DNA of 64,000 bases from Nioella sp. MMSF_3534. Its GTDB lineage: Bacteria; Pseudomonadota; Alphaproteobacteria; Rhodobacterales; Rhodobacteraceae. The notes below the pieces were generated by a model. The model searched no databases and was not told the DNA's origin. It worked only from the letters and a program-made list of their open reading frames with translations. Of the stretch, positions 9,046-18,408 are shown one piece after another. The DNA is taken from positions 124,001-188,000 of the forward strand of contig NZ_JASHJX010000001.1 of the NCBI RefSeq assembly GCF_030732985.1. Reading direction: 5' to 3'. The translations under genes were made by a program, and so were the position numbers. How positions within the stretch are numbered: position 1 is the stretch's first letter; every line of letters starts with the position of its first letter.

Positions 9046-10422
9046 TCAGAAGAAATCGACCGAGACGCGCAGCAGGGCCTCGACCGCGGGCACATCCTTG
9101 GACAGCGCGAAGATCGCCACCGTGTCGCCCTCCTCGATCCGGGTGGACCCGGTCGGGCGGATCACCTTGTCGCGTTTGCGCACCGCGCCGATCAGCGCAC
9201 CTTCCGGGATGTCGATATCGCGCAGCTCGCGGCCTGCAATGGGCGAGGTGGACAGAACCTGTGCCTCGATTACCTCGGCCTCGGCATCGCCGATGGAATA
9301 GACCCCACGCACCCGGCCCTGCCGGATGTGCCGCAGTATGGAACTGACGGTGGTGGCGCGCGGGTTCACATAGGCGTCGATCCCGAGCGCATCCATCATC
9401 TGCACCATGGTCGGGTCGTTGACCAGTGCAATCGCCATACCCGCCCCCGCCGCCTTGGCGCGAACAGAGGCCAGCAGGTTCGTCTTGTCATCGTCCGAGA
9501 CGCACAGCACCGCATCGGCCCGTTCCACCCCGGCCTCGCGCAGGATCTCGATATCCAGCCCGTCGCCATGCAGCACGATGGTCCGGCTCAGCGCATCGGC
9601 GGCACGTTCGGCCTGTTCCCGGCTTTTCTCGATCACGCGGGCGCGGATACGGGTGGAGGATTTCTCCAGCTCCTGCGCCACCGCAAGGCCGACATTACCG
9701 CCCCCGATGATCACCACCCGTTCCTGCCGGTGCACGGGCTTGCCGAAAATCTCGAGCGTGCGGGCGGCGTCATTGTCATGGGTGAAGACGTAGATCTCGT
9801 CGCCCGCGAACAGCTGGTCGCCCGGATCGGGCGCAAACAGCGTCCCGCCGCGGCGCACGCCAACAACGATCGCACGCAGGGTGGAGAAGAGTTCGGACAG
9901 TTGCTTCAGCGGCGTGTTCACGACCGGGCAATCGTCATCCAGCCGGATGCCCATCAACAGCGCTTCGCCGCCAAGGAAATATTCCGTGTCGAAGGTCGAG
10001 GGCGACGCCAGCCTGCGCAGCGCCGCCTTGGCGACCTCTCGTTCGGGGCTGATCACCACGTCAACGGGCAGATGTTCACGCCGGTAAAGATCGGAATAAA
10101 CCGCCGTTAGATAGCTTTGCGCGCGCAGACGGGCGATCTTGCGCGGCACGGCAAAGATCGAATGGGCCACCTGGCAGGTGACCATGTTGACCTCGTCAGA
10201 GAAGGTGGCGGCGATGATCATATCCGCGTCCCGCGCACCCGCCTTGTCCAGCACATCGGGGTAAGAGGCAAAGCCGGTGATCCCCTGCACATCGAGCGTA
10301 TCGGTCGCGCGGCGCACCAGTTCGGGATTGTTGTCCACCACGGTGACGTCGTTGTTTTCGCCGGAAAGGTGACGCGCAATCTGCCAGCCCACCTGACCTG
10401 CCCCGCAAATGATGATCTTCAT
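9046..10422 (-). CDS. trkA: Trk system potassium uptake protein TrkA
   Basis: The 458-residue cytosolic regulator has two RCK nucleotide-binding modules. The first begins MKIIICGAGQVGWQIARHL, and the second has RVVIIGGGNVGLAVAQELE near residue 230. Each is followed by an RCK-C domain, the last ending with GDTVAIFALSKDVPAVE. TrkA binds NAD(H) and nucleotides and gates TrkH. It lies upstream of trkH. The ntrX end is about 600 bp upstream, with a divergent lipoprotein gene between them, so trkAH probably has its own promoter in 10423-10579. Confidence 0.97.
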   Translation of the reverse strand: MKIIICGAGQVGWQIARHLSGENNDVTVVDNNPELVRRATDTLDVQGITGFASYPDVLDKAGARDADMIIAATFSDEVNMVTCQVAHSIFAVPRKIARLRAQSYLTAVYSDLYRREHLPVDVVISPEREVAKAALRRLASPSTFDTEYFLGGEALLMGIRLDDDCPVVNTPLKQLSELFSTLRAIVVGVRRGGTLFAPDPGDQLFAGDEIYVFTHDNDAARTLEIFGKPVHRQERVVIIGGGNVGLAVAQELEKSSTRIRARVIEKSREQAERAADALSRTIVLHGDGLDIEILREAGVERADAVLCVSDDDKTNLLASVRAKAAGAGMAIALVNDPTMVQMMDALGIDAYVNPRATTVSSILRHIRQGRVRGVYSIGDAEAEVIEAQVLSTSPIAGRELRDIDIPEGALIGAVRKRDKVIRPTGSTRIEEGDTVAIFALSKDVPAVEALLRVSVDFF

Positions 10423-10579
10423 CGGCCCTTGCCCGTCCTCGTCTGACCGCGCTGCGGCCGGGCCTTCTGCATGGCAGAGACAGGCGCAGCCGTCAATTGT
10501 CAGACCCGGCCAGACCCTCTGGCGCGGGCGGGGATTCCGGTTATGATCCGCCCATTGATTTCAAAGACCTGAGGCCGCC

Positions 10580-11029
10580 ATGATCCGCCCCGCTGCATTT
10601 GCCCTGACTTTCCTGACCCTCGCCGCCTGCAACGTGACCGAGTATTATGCCGAAGGCCGTTCAGTGGCCGATCGCGACCGCGATATCGCCCTGTGCGAAG
10701 CTGAGGCGGTAAGCGCCTATCCCCCCAGCATCGTCACGCTCTACACGCCCCGCATATTCCACCCCGGTCAAACGACCTGCGATGCCGCCGGAAACTGTGT
10801 GACCAGCGCGGGTTACTGGGAAGGCGGCGACCCCTATTCCGAAGATGTGAACGAGGATCTGCGCCGGCGCGCCATTGCCGGCTGCATGGGCGGACGCGGC
10901 TATGCGCGGGTCAGCCTGCCGGTGTGTTCCTCGGACCAGCCCGTGCGCGCCTCGACCATCATGGCGCCCTTGACCGATGACACCTGCGTCGTGCGCAGCG
11001 GTGGCGCGTCGATGATCGTGAACCCCTGA
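10580..11029 (+). CDS. Hypothetical lipoprotein
   Basis: The 149-residue product has a short positively charged start, a hydrophobic core and the lipobox LAAC with Cys17 as the lipid attachment site. The mature part has a run of conserved-looking cysteines (CDAAGNC, GCMGGRGYARVSLPVC) and no domain I recognise. It is the only plus-strand gene inside the ntr-trk block and converges with ntrX, with four bases between the stops. Its job is unknown; an envelope location is the firm prediction. Confidence 0.7.
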   Translation: MIRPAAFALTFLTLAACNVTEYYAEGRSVADRDRDIALCEAEAVSAYPPSIVTLYTPRIFHPGQTTCDAAGNCVTSAGYWEGGDPYSEDVNEDLRRRAIAGCMGGRGYARVSLPVCSSDQPVRASTIMAPLTDDTCVVRSGGASMIVNP

Positions 11030-11033
11030 GGGA

Positions 11034-12437
11034 TCACTCCTCGACGTCGCCAACCTGCGCCACCCTGGCCCCGGCGCGGTTCGTGGTCACCACGCCAAGC
11101 GATTTCAGCTTGCGGTGAAGCGCGCTGCGCTCCATGCCGACGAAATTCGCGGTGCGGCTGATATTGCCGCCAAAGCGGTTGATCTGGGCCATCAGGTAGT
11201 GCCGTTCGAAAAGCTCCCGCGCCTCGCGCAGGGGCAGCGTGGTCAGGCCGGGCGACAGGGCAATCTGTTCGTCCTCGCTGGCAACAGCCCCCTGCCCCGG
11301 CAGGTCGCGCGCCTCGATCGGGCCGGTGCCGTCGCCCAGGATCAGCACCCGTTCGATCATGTTGCGCAATTCCCGGATGTTGCCGGGCCAGCGCATGGTT
11401 TGCAGCATCGCCTCGGCATCCTGCCCGAGATCGCGCAGCGGTAGGCCCTGTTCGCGGTTGAAGCGCTCGATGAAATGGCGGGCCAGATCGGGAATGTCCT
11501 CGCGCCTCTCTTCTAGGCTCGGCACGTCAATCGGCACCACGTTGAGCCGGTGATAGAGCTCTTCCCGGAAATTCCCGGCCGCGATCTCGACCTTCAGGTC
11601 GCGGGTGGTGGAGGAGATCACCCGCAGATCGACCCGCACCTTCGAGGTGCCGCCGACGCGGGTAAAGCTCTGATCCACCAGCACGCGCAGGATCTTGGAC
11701 TGGGTGCCAAGCGGCATATCGGCGATCTCGTCGAAGAAGATCACCCCGCCATGGGCCTGCTCCAGCAGCCCCTGTTCCACCCCGCGTTCCGGGCTTTCGC
11801 GGCCGAACAGAACCTCTTCCATATGCTCCGGCGATACCGAGGCGGAACTGACCGTCACGAAAGGGGCATTGGCCCGGTCGGATTGCGCGTGGATGTAGCG
11901 GGCAGAGACCTCCTTGCCCGACCCCGGCCCGCCGGTCAGCATCACGCGACCGTTTGACTTGGTGACCTTGTCGAGCTGCGATTTCAGCGTCTTGAAGGCC
12001 GCGCCCGCCCCGATCATCTCATCCGAGCGGCCATCCTGACGGCGGAGCGCCGAGTTTTCGCGGCGCAGGCGGCTGACTTCCATCGCGCGGCGGATCACCA
12101 CCAGAAGCTGGTCGATGTTGAAGGGTTTCTCGATGAAGTCGAAGGCACCCTGTTTGATCGCGGCCACCGCGATTTCAATGTTCCCATGGCCCGAGATGAT
12201 CACCACCGGCACATCCGGGTTGTCGCGCTTGACGTGCGACAGGATGTCGATCCCGTCCATGTTGCTGTCCTTGAGCCAGATATCGAGGATCATCATCCCC
12301 GGCGGCTCCTTGTTCAGCTCGGCCATGCATTCGTCGGAGTTTGACGCCATGCGAGTCGAAAAGCCTTCGTCCTGCAGGATGTCACAGATCAGCTCTCGGA
12401 TATCGCGCTCGTCGTCGACAACCAGAATATCACTCAT
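11034..12437 (-). CDS. ntrX: Nitrogen regulation response regulator NtrX
   Basis: The 467-residue protein has a receiver domain with phospho-acceptor Asp52 (MMILDIWLKD), an AAA+ domain with Walker A GGPGSGKE at 169-176 and Walker B VIFFDEI, and a Fis-type helix-turn-helix at the C-terminus (GGNISRTANFVGMERSALHR). The stretch at 208-222, EVLFGRESPERGVEQ, stands where sigma-54 activators carry GAFTGA, and that loop is absent. NtrX is the partner of NtrY in nitrogen, redox and envelope control in alphaproteobacteria. Its start overlaps the ntrY stop by four bases. Confidence 0.95.
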   Translation of the reverse strand: MSDILVVDDERDIRELICDILQDEGFSTRMASNSDECMAELNKEPPGMMILDIWLKDSNMDGIDILSHVKRDNPDVPVVIISGHGNIEIAVAAIKQGAFDFIEKPFNIDQLLVVIRRAMEVSRLRRENSALRRQDGRSDEMIGAGAAFKTLKSQLDKVTKSNGRVMLTGGPGSGKEVSARYIHAQSDRANAPFVTVSSASVSPEHMEEVLFGRESPERGVEQGLLEQAHGGVIFFDEIADMPLGTQSKILRVLVDQSFTRVGGTSKVRVDLRVISSTTRDLKVEIAAGNFREELYHRLNVVPIDVPSLEERREDIPDLARHFIERFNREQGLPLRDLGQDAEAMLQTMRWPGNIRELRNMIERVLILGDGTGPIEARDLPGQGAVASEDEQIALSPGLTTLPLREARELFERHYLMAQINRFGGNISRTANFVGMERSALHRKLKSLGVVTTNRAGARVAQVGDVEE

Positions 12438-14749
12438 GTCGCGTCTCCTTCACTCTCGGGCAGGCGTGGCAGGATGATCCGTGCCATCGCACCCGGATGC
12501 GCGCCGTCCTGAAACGGTTCCGCATCCAGCAGGTCCAGCGACCCGCCATGTTCCTCGATGATTTTCTTGACGATCGGCAGGCCAAGGCCGGTGCCCTTTT
12601 CCCGTGTCGTTACGTAAGGTTCAAACAGCCGCGCCCGGTCGGGCGGCAGGCCGATCCCGTTGTCGCTGATGGTGATCTCGACCGTTTCCGGCTGCAAGGT
12701 CATCACCACGCGAATTTCCGGCTCATGCCCCTCTGGCGCTCCTTTTTCCTGCAAGGATTCAATGGCTTCCCCGCCATTTTTGATCAGGTTGGTCAGCGCC
12801 TGCCCGATCATGGTGGCATCCAGATCGGCCAGAACCGGCCCCTCGGGAATGTCCGCAGCGAAGCGGGTGCCGGGCTGGCCCGCCTTTTGCAGCAGAACCG
12901 CATCGGACAACAGCCGCGACATGTCCTCCGGCTGGCGTTCGGGTTCCGGCATCCGCGCGAATTTGGAGAATTCATCGACGATCCGGCGCAGGTCGTTGGT
13001 CTGGCGCACGATCACATCGGTCAATTGCCCCAACTGCTCCGCATCGGCCTCGTCCAGCAGCTTGCTGAACTTGCGCCGCACCCGTTCGGCGCTCAGCTGG
13101 ATGGGGGTCAGCGGGTTTTTGATCTCATGCGCGATGCGGCGGGCCACGTCGCCCCAGGCCGCCATCCGCTGCGCGCTGACAAGGTCAGTCACATCGTCGA
13201 AGGCCACGACGTAGCCTTCCAGATCGCCGGTCTCATCCATCCGCACCGACATGCGCACCAGCAGGCTTTCCGCCTTGCCCCGGCGTGTGACCTTGATTTC
13301 CTCCTGCACCACCGGCGCGGCCCGGTCGCGCAGCCTTGCAAACAAGGCCTCGTATTCCGGGACAGCCACGGCAAGGCTGATCCCGAGATCGCGCTGTTCC
13401 ACGAGATCCAGCAGACGAATGGCGGACCGGTTCATGAAATCGACCCGGCCATCGGCGTCCAGCCCGATCACCCCCGAAGTCACCGAGGACAGCACGGAGT
13501 CGAACTGGCGGCGACGCTCCTCGGTCTGGTCGTGCTGTTCGATCAGCGCTTCGCGCTGCCCTTTCAACTGCCGGGTCATCTGGTTGAACAGGCGTCCCAG
13601 CATGGCAATCTCATCATCGCCCGGCTCTTCCAGAACCCGCACATCCAGATCGCCCACACCGACCCGCTGCGCGGCCCCCGCCAGCCGCCCGACCGGGCGG
13701 GCCAGCCGTTCGGCAAACCAAAGCCCCAGCCAGATCGCGGCAAGGATCAGGATGACGGCAAAACCCAGGTAGATCAGGCCGAACTGGAACAGGAACTGCC
13801 CCCGCTCGCTTTCCAACTGGCGATACAGGCCCACGGTCGCCTGCGTTTCATCCAGCAGCGCGATGATCTGACCGTCCACCTCTCGGCTGACATAGAGATA
13901 GCGGTCGGCAAAGGCGGTCAGGCGTACAAGGGCCCGGAATTCATTGGTTGTCCGGTCCTCGATCAGGATGACATCGCCTTCCGCTGCGGCGGTCAGATCC
14001 TCGTCGGATGGGCGTTCATAATCGAACAGATAGCTGCGTTCGCCCCGCGCACGGATCTCGCCGCCGCCGTCGATGACGAAGGCCTCCCTCAACCCGCGCT
14101 GAATCGCCACCTGCCCCTGGCTGAGCACCTGGCGCAGGTCGCCATCGGCCAGAAACGGAGTGGCGCGGCGATTGAGATTCAGGAAGGCGGCAAGCGCGAT
14201 CGCGTCTTCGGTCAGGTCGTCACGATGTTCTTCCTGATAGGCATGGGCGGCGTCCACCGAATGGCCGAGCGCATTGCGGACGCGGTCGGAAAACCAGCCC
14301 TCCAGCCCCATATTCACGGTGATCGTCGCAAAAATCGCCACCGCCACCGTGGGCAACAGGGCCAGCAGCACGAAGACGCCCGTGAGCCGCAAGTGCAGCC
14401 GCGACCCCGCCGATTGCGCGCGGCGCGCGGCAATCATCTTGGCCACGCGATAGAGCACCAGCGCCGCCACAACCAGCGTGTAGACAAGGTCCGCCAGCAG
14501 CACCAGGCGCAACGACGGAGAGGCAACCGCCTGCCCAAGCGGCCCCATGACAAGGAAGGTCGCAACCGCCAGAACCGGGCCGAGCAGAACCAGCGCGAAT
14601 GTGCCGATGGTGCGCAGACGGCGCTGCTGACGCAGAGCCAGCAACCGCATCAGTGGGGAATCCGCATCACTCTGCGCAGGGGTGCTCACCCGGAAAAGCC
14701 TCTTATGTTGGGCAGACGATCCGCCCGACCGCAAAATCTGGTAGCACAA
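12434..14749 (-). CDS. ntrY: Nitrogen regulation sensor histidine kinase NtrY
   Basis: The 771-residue membrane kinase has three or four N-terminal transmembrane segments with a large periplasmic loop, another membrane segment near residue 310, and a HAMP region (RLARPVGRLAGAAQRVGVGD). A PAS domain precedes the dimerisation helix with the phospho-acceptor His541 in [16 protein letters not shown]. The ATPase domain has NLIKNGGEAIE, DNGIGLP and GTGLGLPIVKKII. It phosphorylates NtrX, whose gene overlaps it by four bases. The gene begins 39 bp downstream of ntrC. Confidence 0.96.
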   Translation of the reverse strand: MCYQILRSGGSSAQHKRLFRVSTPAQSDADSPLMRLLALRQQRRLRTIGTFALVLLGPVLAVATFLVMGPLGQAVASPSLRLVLLADLVYTLVVAALVLYRVAKMIAARRAQSAGSRLHLRLTGVFVLLALLPTVAVAIFATITVNMGLEGWFSDRVRNALGHSVDAAHAYQEEHRDDLTEDAIALAAFLNLNRRATPFLADGDLRQVLSQGQVAIQRGLREAFVIDGGGEIRARGERSYLFDYERPSDEDLTAAAEGDVILIEDRTTNEFRALVRLTAFADRYLYVSREVDGQIIALLDETQATVGLYRQLESERGQFLFQFGLIYLGFAVILILAAIWLGLWFAERLARPVGRLAGAAQRVGVGDLDVRVLEEPGDDEIAMLGRLFNQMTRQLKGQREALIEQHDQTEERRRQFDSVLSSVTSGVIGLDADGRVDFMNRSAIRLLDLVEQRDLGISLAVAVPEYEALFARLRDRAAPVVQEEIKVTRRGKAESLLVRMSVRMDETGDLEGYVVAFDDVTDLVSAQRMAAWGDVARRIAHEIKNPLTPIQLSAERVRRKFSKLLDEADAEQLGQLTDVIVRQTNDLRRIVDEFSKFARMPEPERQPEDMSRLLSDAVLLQKAGQPGTRFAADIPEGPVLADLDATMIGQALTNLIKNGGEAIESLQEKGAPEGHEPEIRVVMTLQPETVEITISDNGIGLPPDRARLFEPYVTTREKGTGLGLPIVKKIIEEHGGSLDLLDAEPFQDGAHPGAMARIILPRLPESEGDAT

Positions 14750-14788
14750 TTCCCGCCGTTACATGCAGGCAACGCTACTGTTGCGGTT

Positions 14789-16165
14789 TTACATCAACTT
14801 CCGGCGGCGAGTCACGCGAATATCAAGGTCGGTGATCTTCTTACGCAACGTATTGCGGTTGATGCCAAGCAGATCGGCGCATTTCGCCTGATTTCCGCCG
14901 GTGGCATCCAGCGCGATCTCAATGAGTGGCATTTCCACTTCCCGCAGGATACGCGTGTAAAGCCCCGGCGGCGGCAGCACGCCCCCATGCAGGTCGAAAT
15001 AGCGCTTGAGATGCTTGGCGACCGAGGCCGAGAGCTTCTCTCCGTCGCCCGATCCGATCAGCGGCTCGATTTCGGGCTGGTTACCCAGAACCGCCTCGAC
15101 CTCGGGCTTGCCGATCACCTCGACGGGGCTGGTCACGCTCAATCGACGAACCGTGTTTTCCAACTGGCGCACATTGCCCGGCCAGCTATAGGCGCGGATC
15201 ATTTCCATCGCGCCGGGCGACATCCGGCGGACGGGCAGACCGTCGCGTTCAGAGCGGGCAAGGAAATGCTCGGCCAGCAGCGGGATGTCATCCACCCGTT
15301 CGCGCAGCGCCGGCACCGAGAGGGTGACACCGGACAGGCGGTAGAACAGGTCCTGCCGGAAGGCGCCTGCCTCCATCCGCTCGGTCAGATCCTTCTGGCT
15401 GGTGGCCATGATACGCGGCGCGCCATCGCCGAACCCATCCAGCATCCGCACGATCTTGCCTTGTGCCGCATCGTCGAAATCCCCGATCTCATCGAACAGG
15501 AGCGACCCGTCCCGCACCCGTGCCAGCACCTGCTGCGGACCGTCCGGGGCATCCAGATCAGAGGCGGTCACGGTCACGAACGGCAGGGTGCGCCGGTCGG
15601 AAAAGTCATGGATCGCGCGGGCAATCAGGCTTTTGCCCGTCCCGCTTTCGCCCGTGACCAGCACCGGCAGATCGGCATTCATCACCCGCGCCACCAGACG
15701 GTAAAGCGCCTGCATCGCCGCCGTCCGCCCCACAAGCGGCAGGTCTTCCTGCGGGGCCTCGCTGCTGGACACATTCGGCGCGCGGGTCGCGGGCGCGCGG
15801 CGTTTCTGTTCCAGCGCGCGGGCCGACCGCTTCATCAGGTCGGGCAGGTCGAAGGGCTTGGGCAGGTAGTCATAGGCATCCGCCTCGGTCGCCTGAATGG
15901 CCGTCATGATCGTATTCTGGGCCGAGATCACGATGACCGGCAGGCCGGGGCGTTTTTCGCTGATCTTTGGCAGCATTTCCAACCCGTTCCCGTCGGGCAT
16001 CATCACGTCCGAGATCACCAGATCGCCCTTGCCCTCATCCACCCATCTCATCAGCGTCACCAGCGACGAGGTGGCATGAACCTTGCAGCCCGCGCGCGTC
16101 AGGGCCTGGGTCAGAACGGTGCGGATCGTGCGGTCATCATCGGCGACAAGTACGGTGCCATCCAT
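14789..16165 (-). CDS. ntrC: Nitrogen regulation response regulator NtrC (GAFTGA-less type)
   Basis: The 458-residue protein has a receiver domain with Asp53 ([11 protein letters not shown]), Walker A GESGTGKS at 172-179, Walker B LLFDEIGD, and a Fis-type helix-turn-helix ([19 protein letters not shown]). Between residues 205 and 222 the sequence runs directly from the first AAA+ strand to SLLFDEI. The whole ELFG..GAFTGA segment that contacts sigma-54 is missing. This matches the Rhodobacter capsulatus NtrC, known to activate the housekeeping polymerase. It sits 11 bp downstream of ntrB. Confidence 0.96.
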   Translation of the reverse strand: MDGTVLVADDDRTIRTVLTQALTRAGCKVHATSSLVTLMRWVDEGKGDLVISDVMMPDGNGLEMLPKISEKRPGLPVIVISAQNTIMTAIQATEADAYDYLPKPFDLPDLMKRSARALEQKRRAPATRAPNVSSSEAPQEDLPLVGRTAAMQALYRLVARVMNADLPVLVTGESGTGKSLIARAIHDFSDRRTLPFVTVTASDLDAPDGPQQVLARVRDGSLLFDEIGDFDDAAQGKIVRMLDGFGDGAPRIMATSQKDLTERMEAGAFRQDLFYRLSGVTLSVPALRERVDDIPLLAEHFLARSERDGLPVRRMSPGAMEMIRAYSWPGNVRQLENTVRRLSVTSPVEVIGKPEVEAVLGNQPEIEPLIGSGDGEKLSASVAKHLKRYFDLHGGVLPPPGLYTRILREVEMPLIEIALDATGGNQAKCADLLGINRNTLRKKITDLDIRVTRRRKLM

Positions 16166-16176
16166 TTGGGTCGTCC

Positions 16177-17259
16177 TTAGCGGTCAGTCGATTTGGCCGG
16201 TCGCGACGGTGCGACCGGCAGGGAAATGCGGAACACGGTGCGGCCCGGCACGGACTCCACCGCGATCCAGCCGTCGTGATCGGCGATGATCTTGGACACC
16301 AGCGCCAGCCCCAGCCCGGTGCCGTTTTCACGCCCCGACACGAAAGGGTCGAAGATATGGGCGGCAATCTCCGGCTTGATGCCGGGGCCGTCGTCGCTGA
16401 TCTCCACATGCAGGGGCACCGCGCCTCGGGTGCCATCGGACCGGCGCACGCGCAGCCCTGGTTCGTAAAAGCTGCGCAAACGGATGGTGCCGCCCTGCTG
16501 GCCCGCCTCGGCAGCGTTCTTCAGAAGGTTCAGGAACACCTGCTGCAACTGGTCGGGATCGGCCATGGTCAGGGGCAGCGACGGGTCATAGTCATCCTCG
16601 ATCCGCATATGGGCGGCGAACCCCACGGCGGCGGACTTCCGGGCGCGGTCCAGAATATCGTGGATATTCGCGGGTTTGACGGCAGGCGGGCGGACATTGC
16701 CGAACTCCTCCACCTGGTCGAGCAGCTTCACGATGCGCCGGGTTTCGGCAACGATCAGGTCGGTCAGTTCCAGATCCTCGCCCGTGACCGACATGGAAAT
16801 AAGCTGCGCCGCGCCCGTAATGCCTGCCAGCGGGTTCTTGATCTCATGGGCCAGCATCTCGGCCATGCCAATGGCGGATTTCGCCGCAGATTTGGAGGTC
16901 AGCGCCCGGTGCAGCTTGCCCGCCAGGGCCCGGCTTTCCAGCAGCACCAGCACATGATCGCCCTGTTCCGCCAGGGGCGCGATCTGCACGTCGCAGCTTT
17001 CGGGCTTGCGGCTGCCCGTGCCCACGTCGACCGCATTGACGAAGAGCGGCGCACGCCCCGAACGGACCCGCGCGAAAGCCTCTTCCAGCGGCGCATCGAC
17101 AAAAATCTTGTCCCAGACCGGGTTGCCTTTCAGCGACCGGGAAGAGGCATTGAGGAACAGCTCCCCCGCCGGGTTCACATCGGCGATGCGGTCCTCGCCG
17201 TCGATGATCACCGCCGGAATCGGCAGCGCGGCCCAGAGCGTCGCGGTCAGGTCGATCAT
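16177..17259 (-). CDS. ntrB: Nitrogen regulation sensor histidine kinase NtrB
   Basis: The 360-residue soluble kinase has an N-terminal PAS domain ([19 protein letters not shown]), the dimerisation/phosphotransfer helix with His138 in [12 protein letters not shown], and an ATPase domain with [16 protein letters not shown] and [13 protein letters not shown]. NtrB reads the GlnB/GlnK nitrogen signal and phosphorylates NtrC. It overlaps the dusB stop by four bases, giving the nifR3-ntrB-ntrC order known from R. capsulatus. Confidence 0.97.
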   Translation of the reverse strand: MIDLTATLWAALPIPAVIIDGEDRIADVNPAGELFLNASSRSLKGNPVWDKIFVDAPLEEAFARVRSGRAPLFVNAVDVGTGSRKPESCDVQIAPLAEQGDHVLVLLESRALAGKLHRALTSKSAAKSAIGMAEMLAHEIKNPLAGITGAAQLISMSVTGEDLELTDLIVAETRRIVKLLDQVEEFGNVRPPAVKPANIHDILDRARKSAAVGFAAHMRIEDDYDPSLPLTMADPDQLQQVFLNLLKNAAEAGQQGGTIRLRSFYEPGLRVRRSDGTRGAVPLHVEISDDGPGIKPEIAAHIFDPFVSGRENGTGLGLALVSKIIADHDGWIAVESVPGRTVFRISLPVAPSRPAKSTDR

Positions 17260-18239
17260 GCCGCCATCTCCTCGGTTTCCGTCAGCATCCGGGGGATCAA
17301 CCGAACCACGCGGGCCGGGTCGCTGGCGGTCAGAACCTCGCGGCGCAGCGCTTTGCTGGTGCCCGCCTCATCCATGTACCAGCCCAGATGTTTCCGCGCG
17401 ACGCGGGTGCCAAGGGACGCGCCATAGAAGGACAGCATCGCCTCGTAGTGACCGGAGATCATGTCGGCCAGCGCGCGACCCTCGGGGATGTCGGGTGCCT
17501 CGGCGTCAAAGAGATCATGGGCGATCTGCTGCAATTGCCAAGGCCGTCCCTGCGCGCCGCGCCCGACCATGACGCCATCGGCCCCGGACAGGCGCAGGGC
17601 ATCCGCCGCCGTGGCGCTGTCGATGATGTCGCCATTGGCGATGACGGGGATCGACACGGCCTCTGTCACGGCGCGGATCGCGGCCCAATCGGCAGCGCCC
17701 TTGTAGAACTGGCAGCGGGTGCGCCCGTGGATGGTGATCATACGGATGCCCGCCGCCTCGGCCCGCCGTGCCAGATCGGGCGCGTTCAGCAGGTCGTCAT
17801 CCCAGCCCAATCGCGTTTTCAGCGTCACGGGCACCGAAACCGCGCCCACCACCGCCTCGATCAGCGTCAGCGCATGGTCGAGGTCTTTCATCAGCGCCGA
17901 GCCGGAATAGCCGTTCACGACCTTCTTGGCGGGACAGCCCATGTTGATGTCGATGATCCGCGCGCCCTGCCCTTCAGCCAAACGCGCCGCCTCGGCCATC
18001 CAATGCGCCTCGCGTCCTGCCAATTGCACGGCGGTGTTATCCAGCCCGAAGCCAAGCTCTGCCCGCGCGCGGACACTGGCCTTGGCCTCGACCATTTCCT
18101 GGCTGGCCACCATCTCCGACACCACAAGACCCGCGCCGAAGCCCGACACCAGGTTGCGGAACGGCAGATCGGTGATTCCGGCCAAGGGGGCCAGAAAGAC
18201 CGGGGGATCGAGGGGCTTTTCTGCCAGCAAAATGGCCAA
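17256..18239 (-). CDS. dusB: tRNA-dihydrouridine synthase DusB (NifR3)
   Basis: The product is an FMN-dependent TIM-barrel enzyme that reduces uridines in tRNA. It shows VFLAPLAGITDLPFRN, the catalytic cysteine in DINMGCPAKKVVNG, ITIHGRTRCQFYKGAADW, and VIANGDI with VMVGRGAQGRP. I place the start at TTG 18239, giving 327 residues: AAGGA at 18248-18252 (minus strand) is eight bases upstream, and family similarity begins there. An ATG at 18296 would add 19 residues without family resemblance, across a small hairpin. This is the first gene of the dusB-ntrB-ntrC operon, divergent from ispDF. Confidence 0.9.
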   Translation of the reverse strand: MAILLAEKPLDPPVFLAPLAGITDLPFRNLVSGFGAGLVVSEMVASQEMVEAKASVRARAELGFGLDNTAVQLAGREAHWMAEAARLAEGQGARIIDINMGCPAKKVVNGYSGSALMKDLDHALTLIEAVVGAVSVPVTLKTRLGWDDDLLNAPDLARRAEAAGIRMITIHGRTRCQFYKGAADWAAIRAVTEAVSIPVIANGDIIDSATAADALRLSGADGVMVGRGAQGRPWQLQQIAHDLFDAEAPDIPEGRALADMISGHYEAMLSFYGASLGTRVARKHLGWYMDEAGTSKALRREVLTASDPARVVRLIPRMLTETEEMAA

Positions 18240-18408
18240 TTGCTTAATCCTTGAGCAGTCACCCCTCGATGTAGGGGGTTTCCCCGGTGGTTGCAAAAGT
18301 TTCGCGGCGGAAAACAGGGGTCACGCAAGCATTGCCCATTTTTTAGGCGCTTGAGGCGGGAAATTCAGCGACATTGTGCCAGCCGCGCTTTCGCCCTATC
18401 AGAACGCC

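Noticed and set aside
7858-10110. 750-codon plus-strand frame over trkH and trkA
   Set aside because: Shadow of the two Trk genes; no domain resemblance, and long frames are expected opposite GC-rich genes.
12341-16180. Open frame of 1279 codons on the plus strand across the ntr genes
   Set aside because: It is fully antisense to ntrX, ntrY and ntrC, which have complete family motifs; composition is His/Arg/Gln/Pro-rich as in GC-driven shadow frames.
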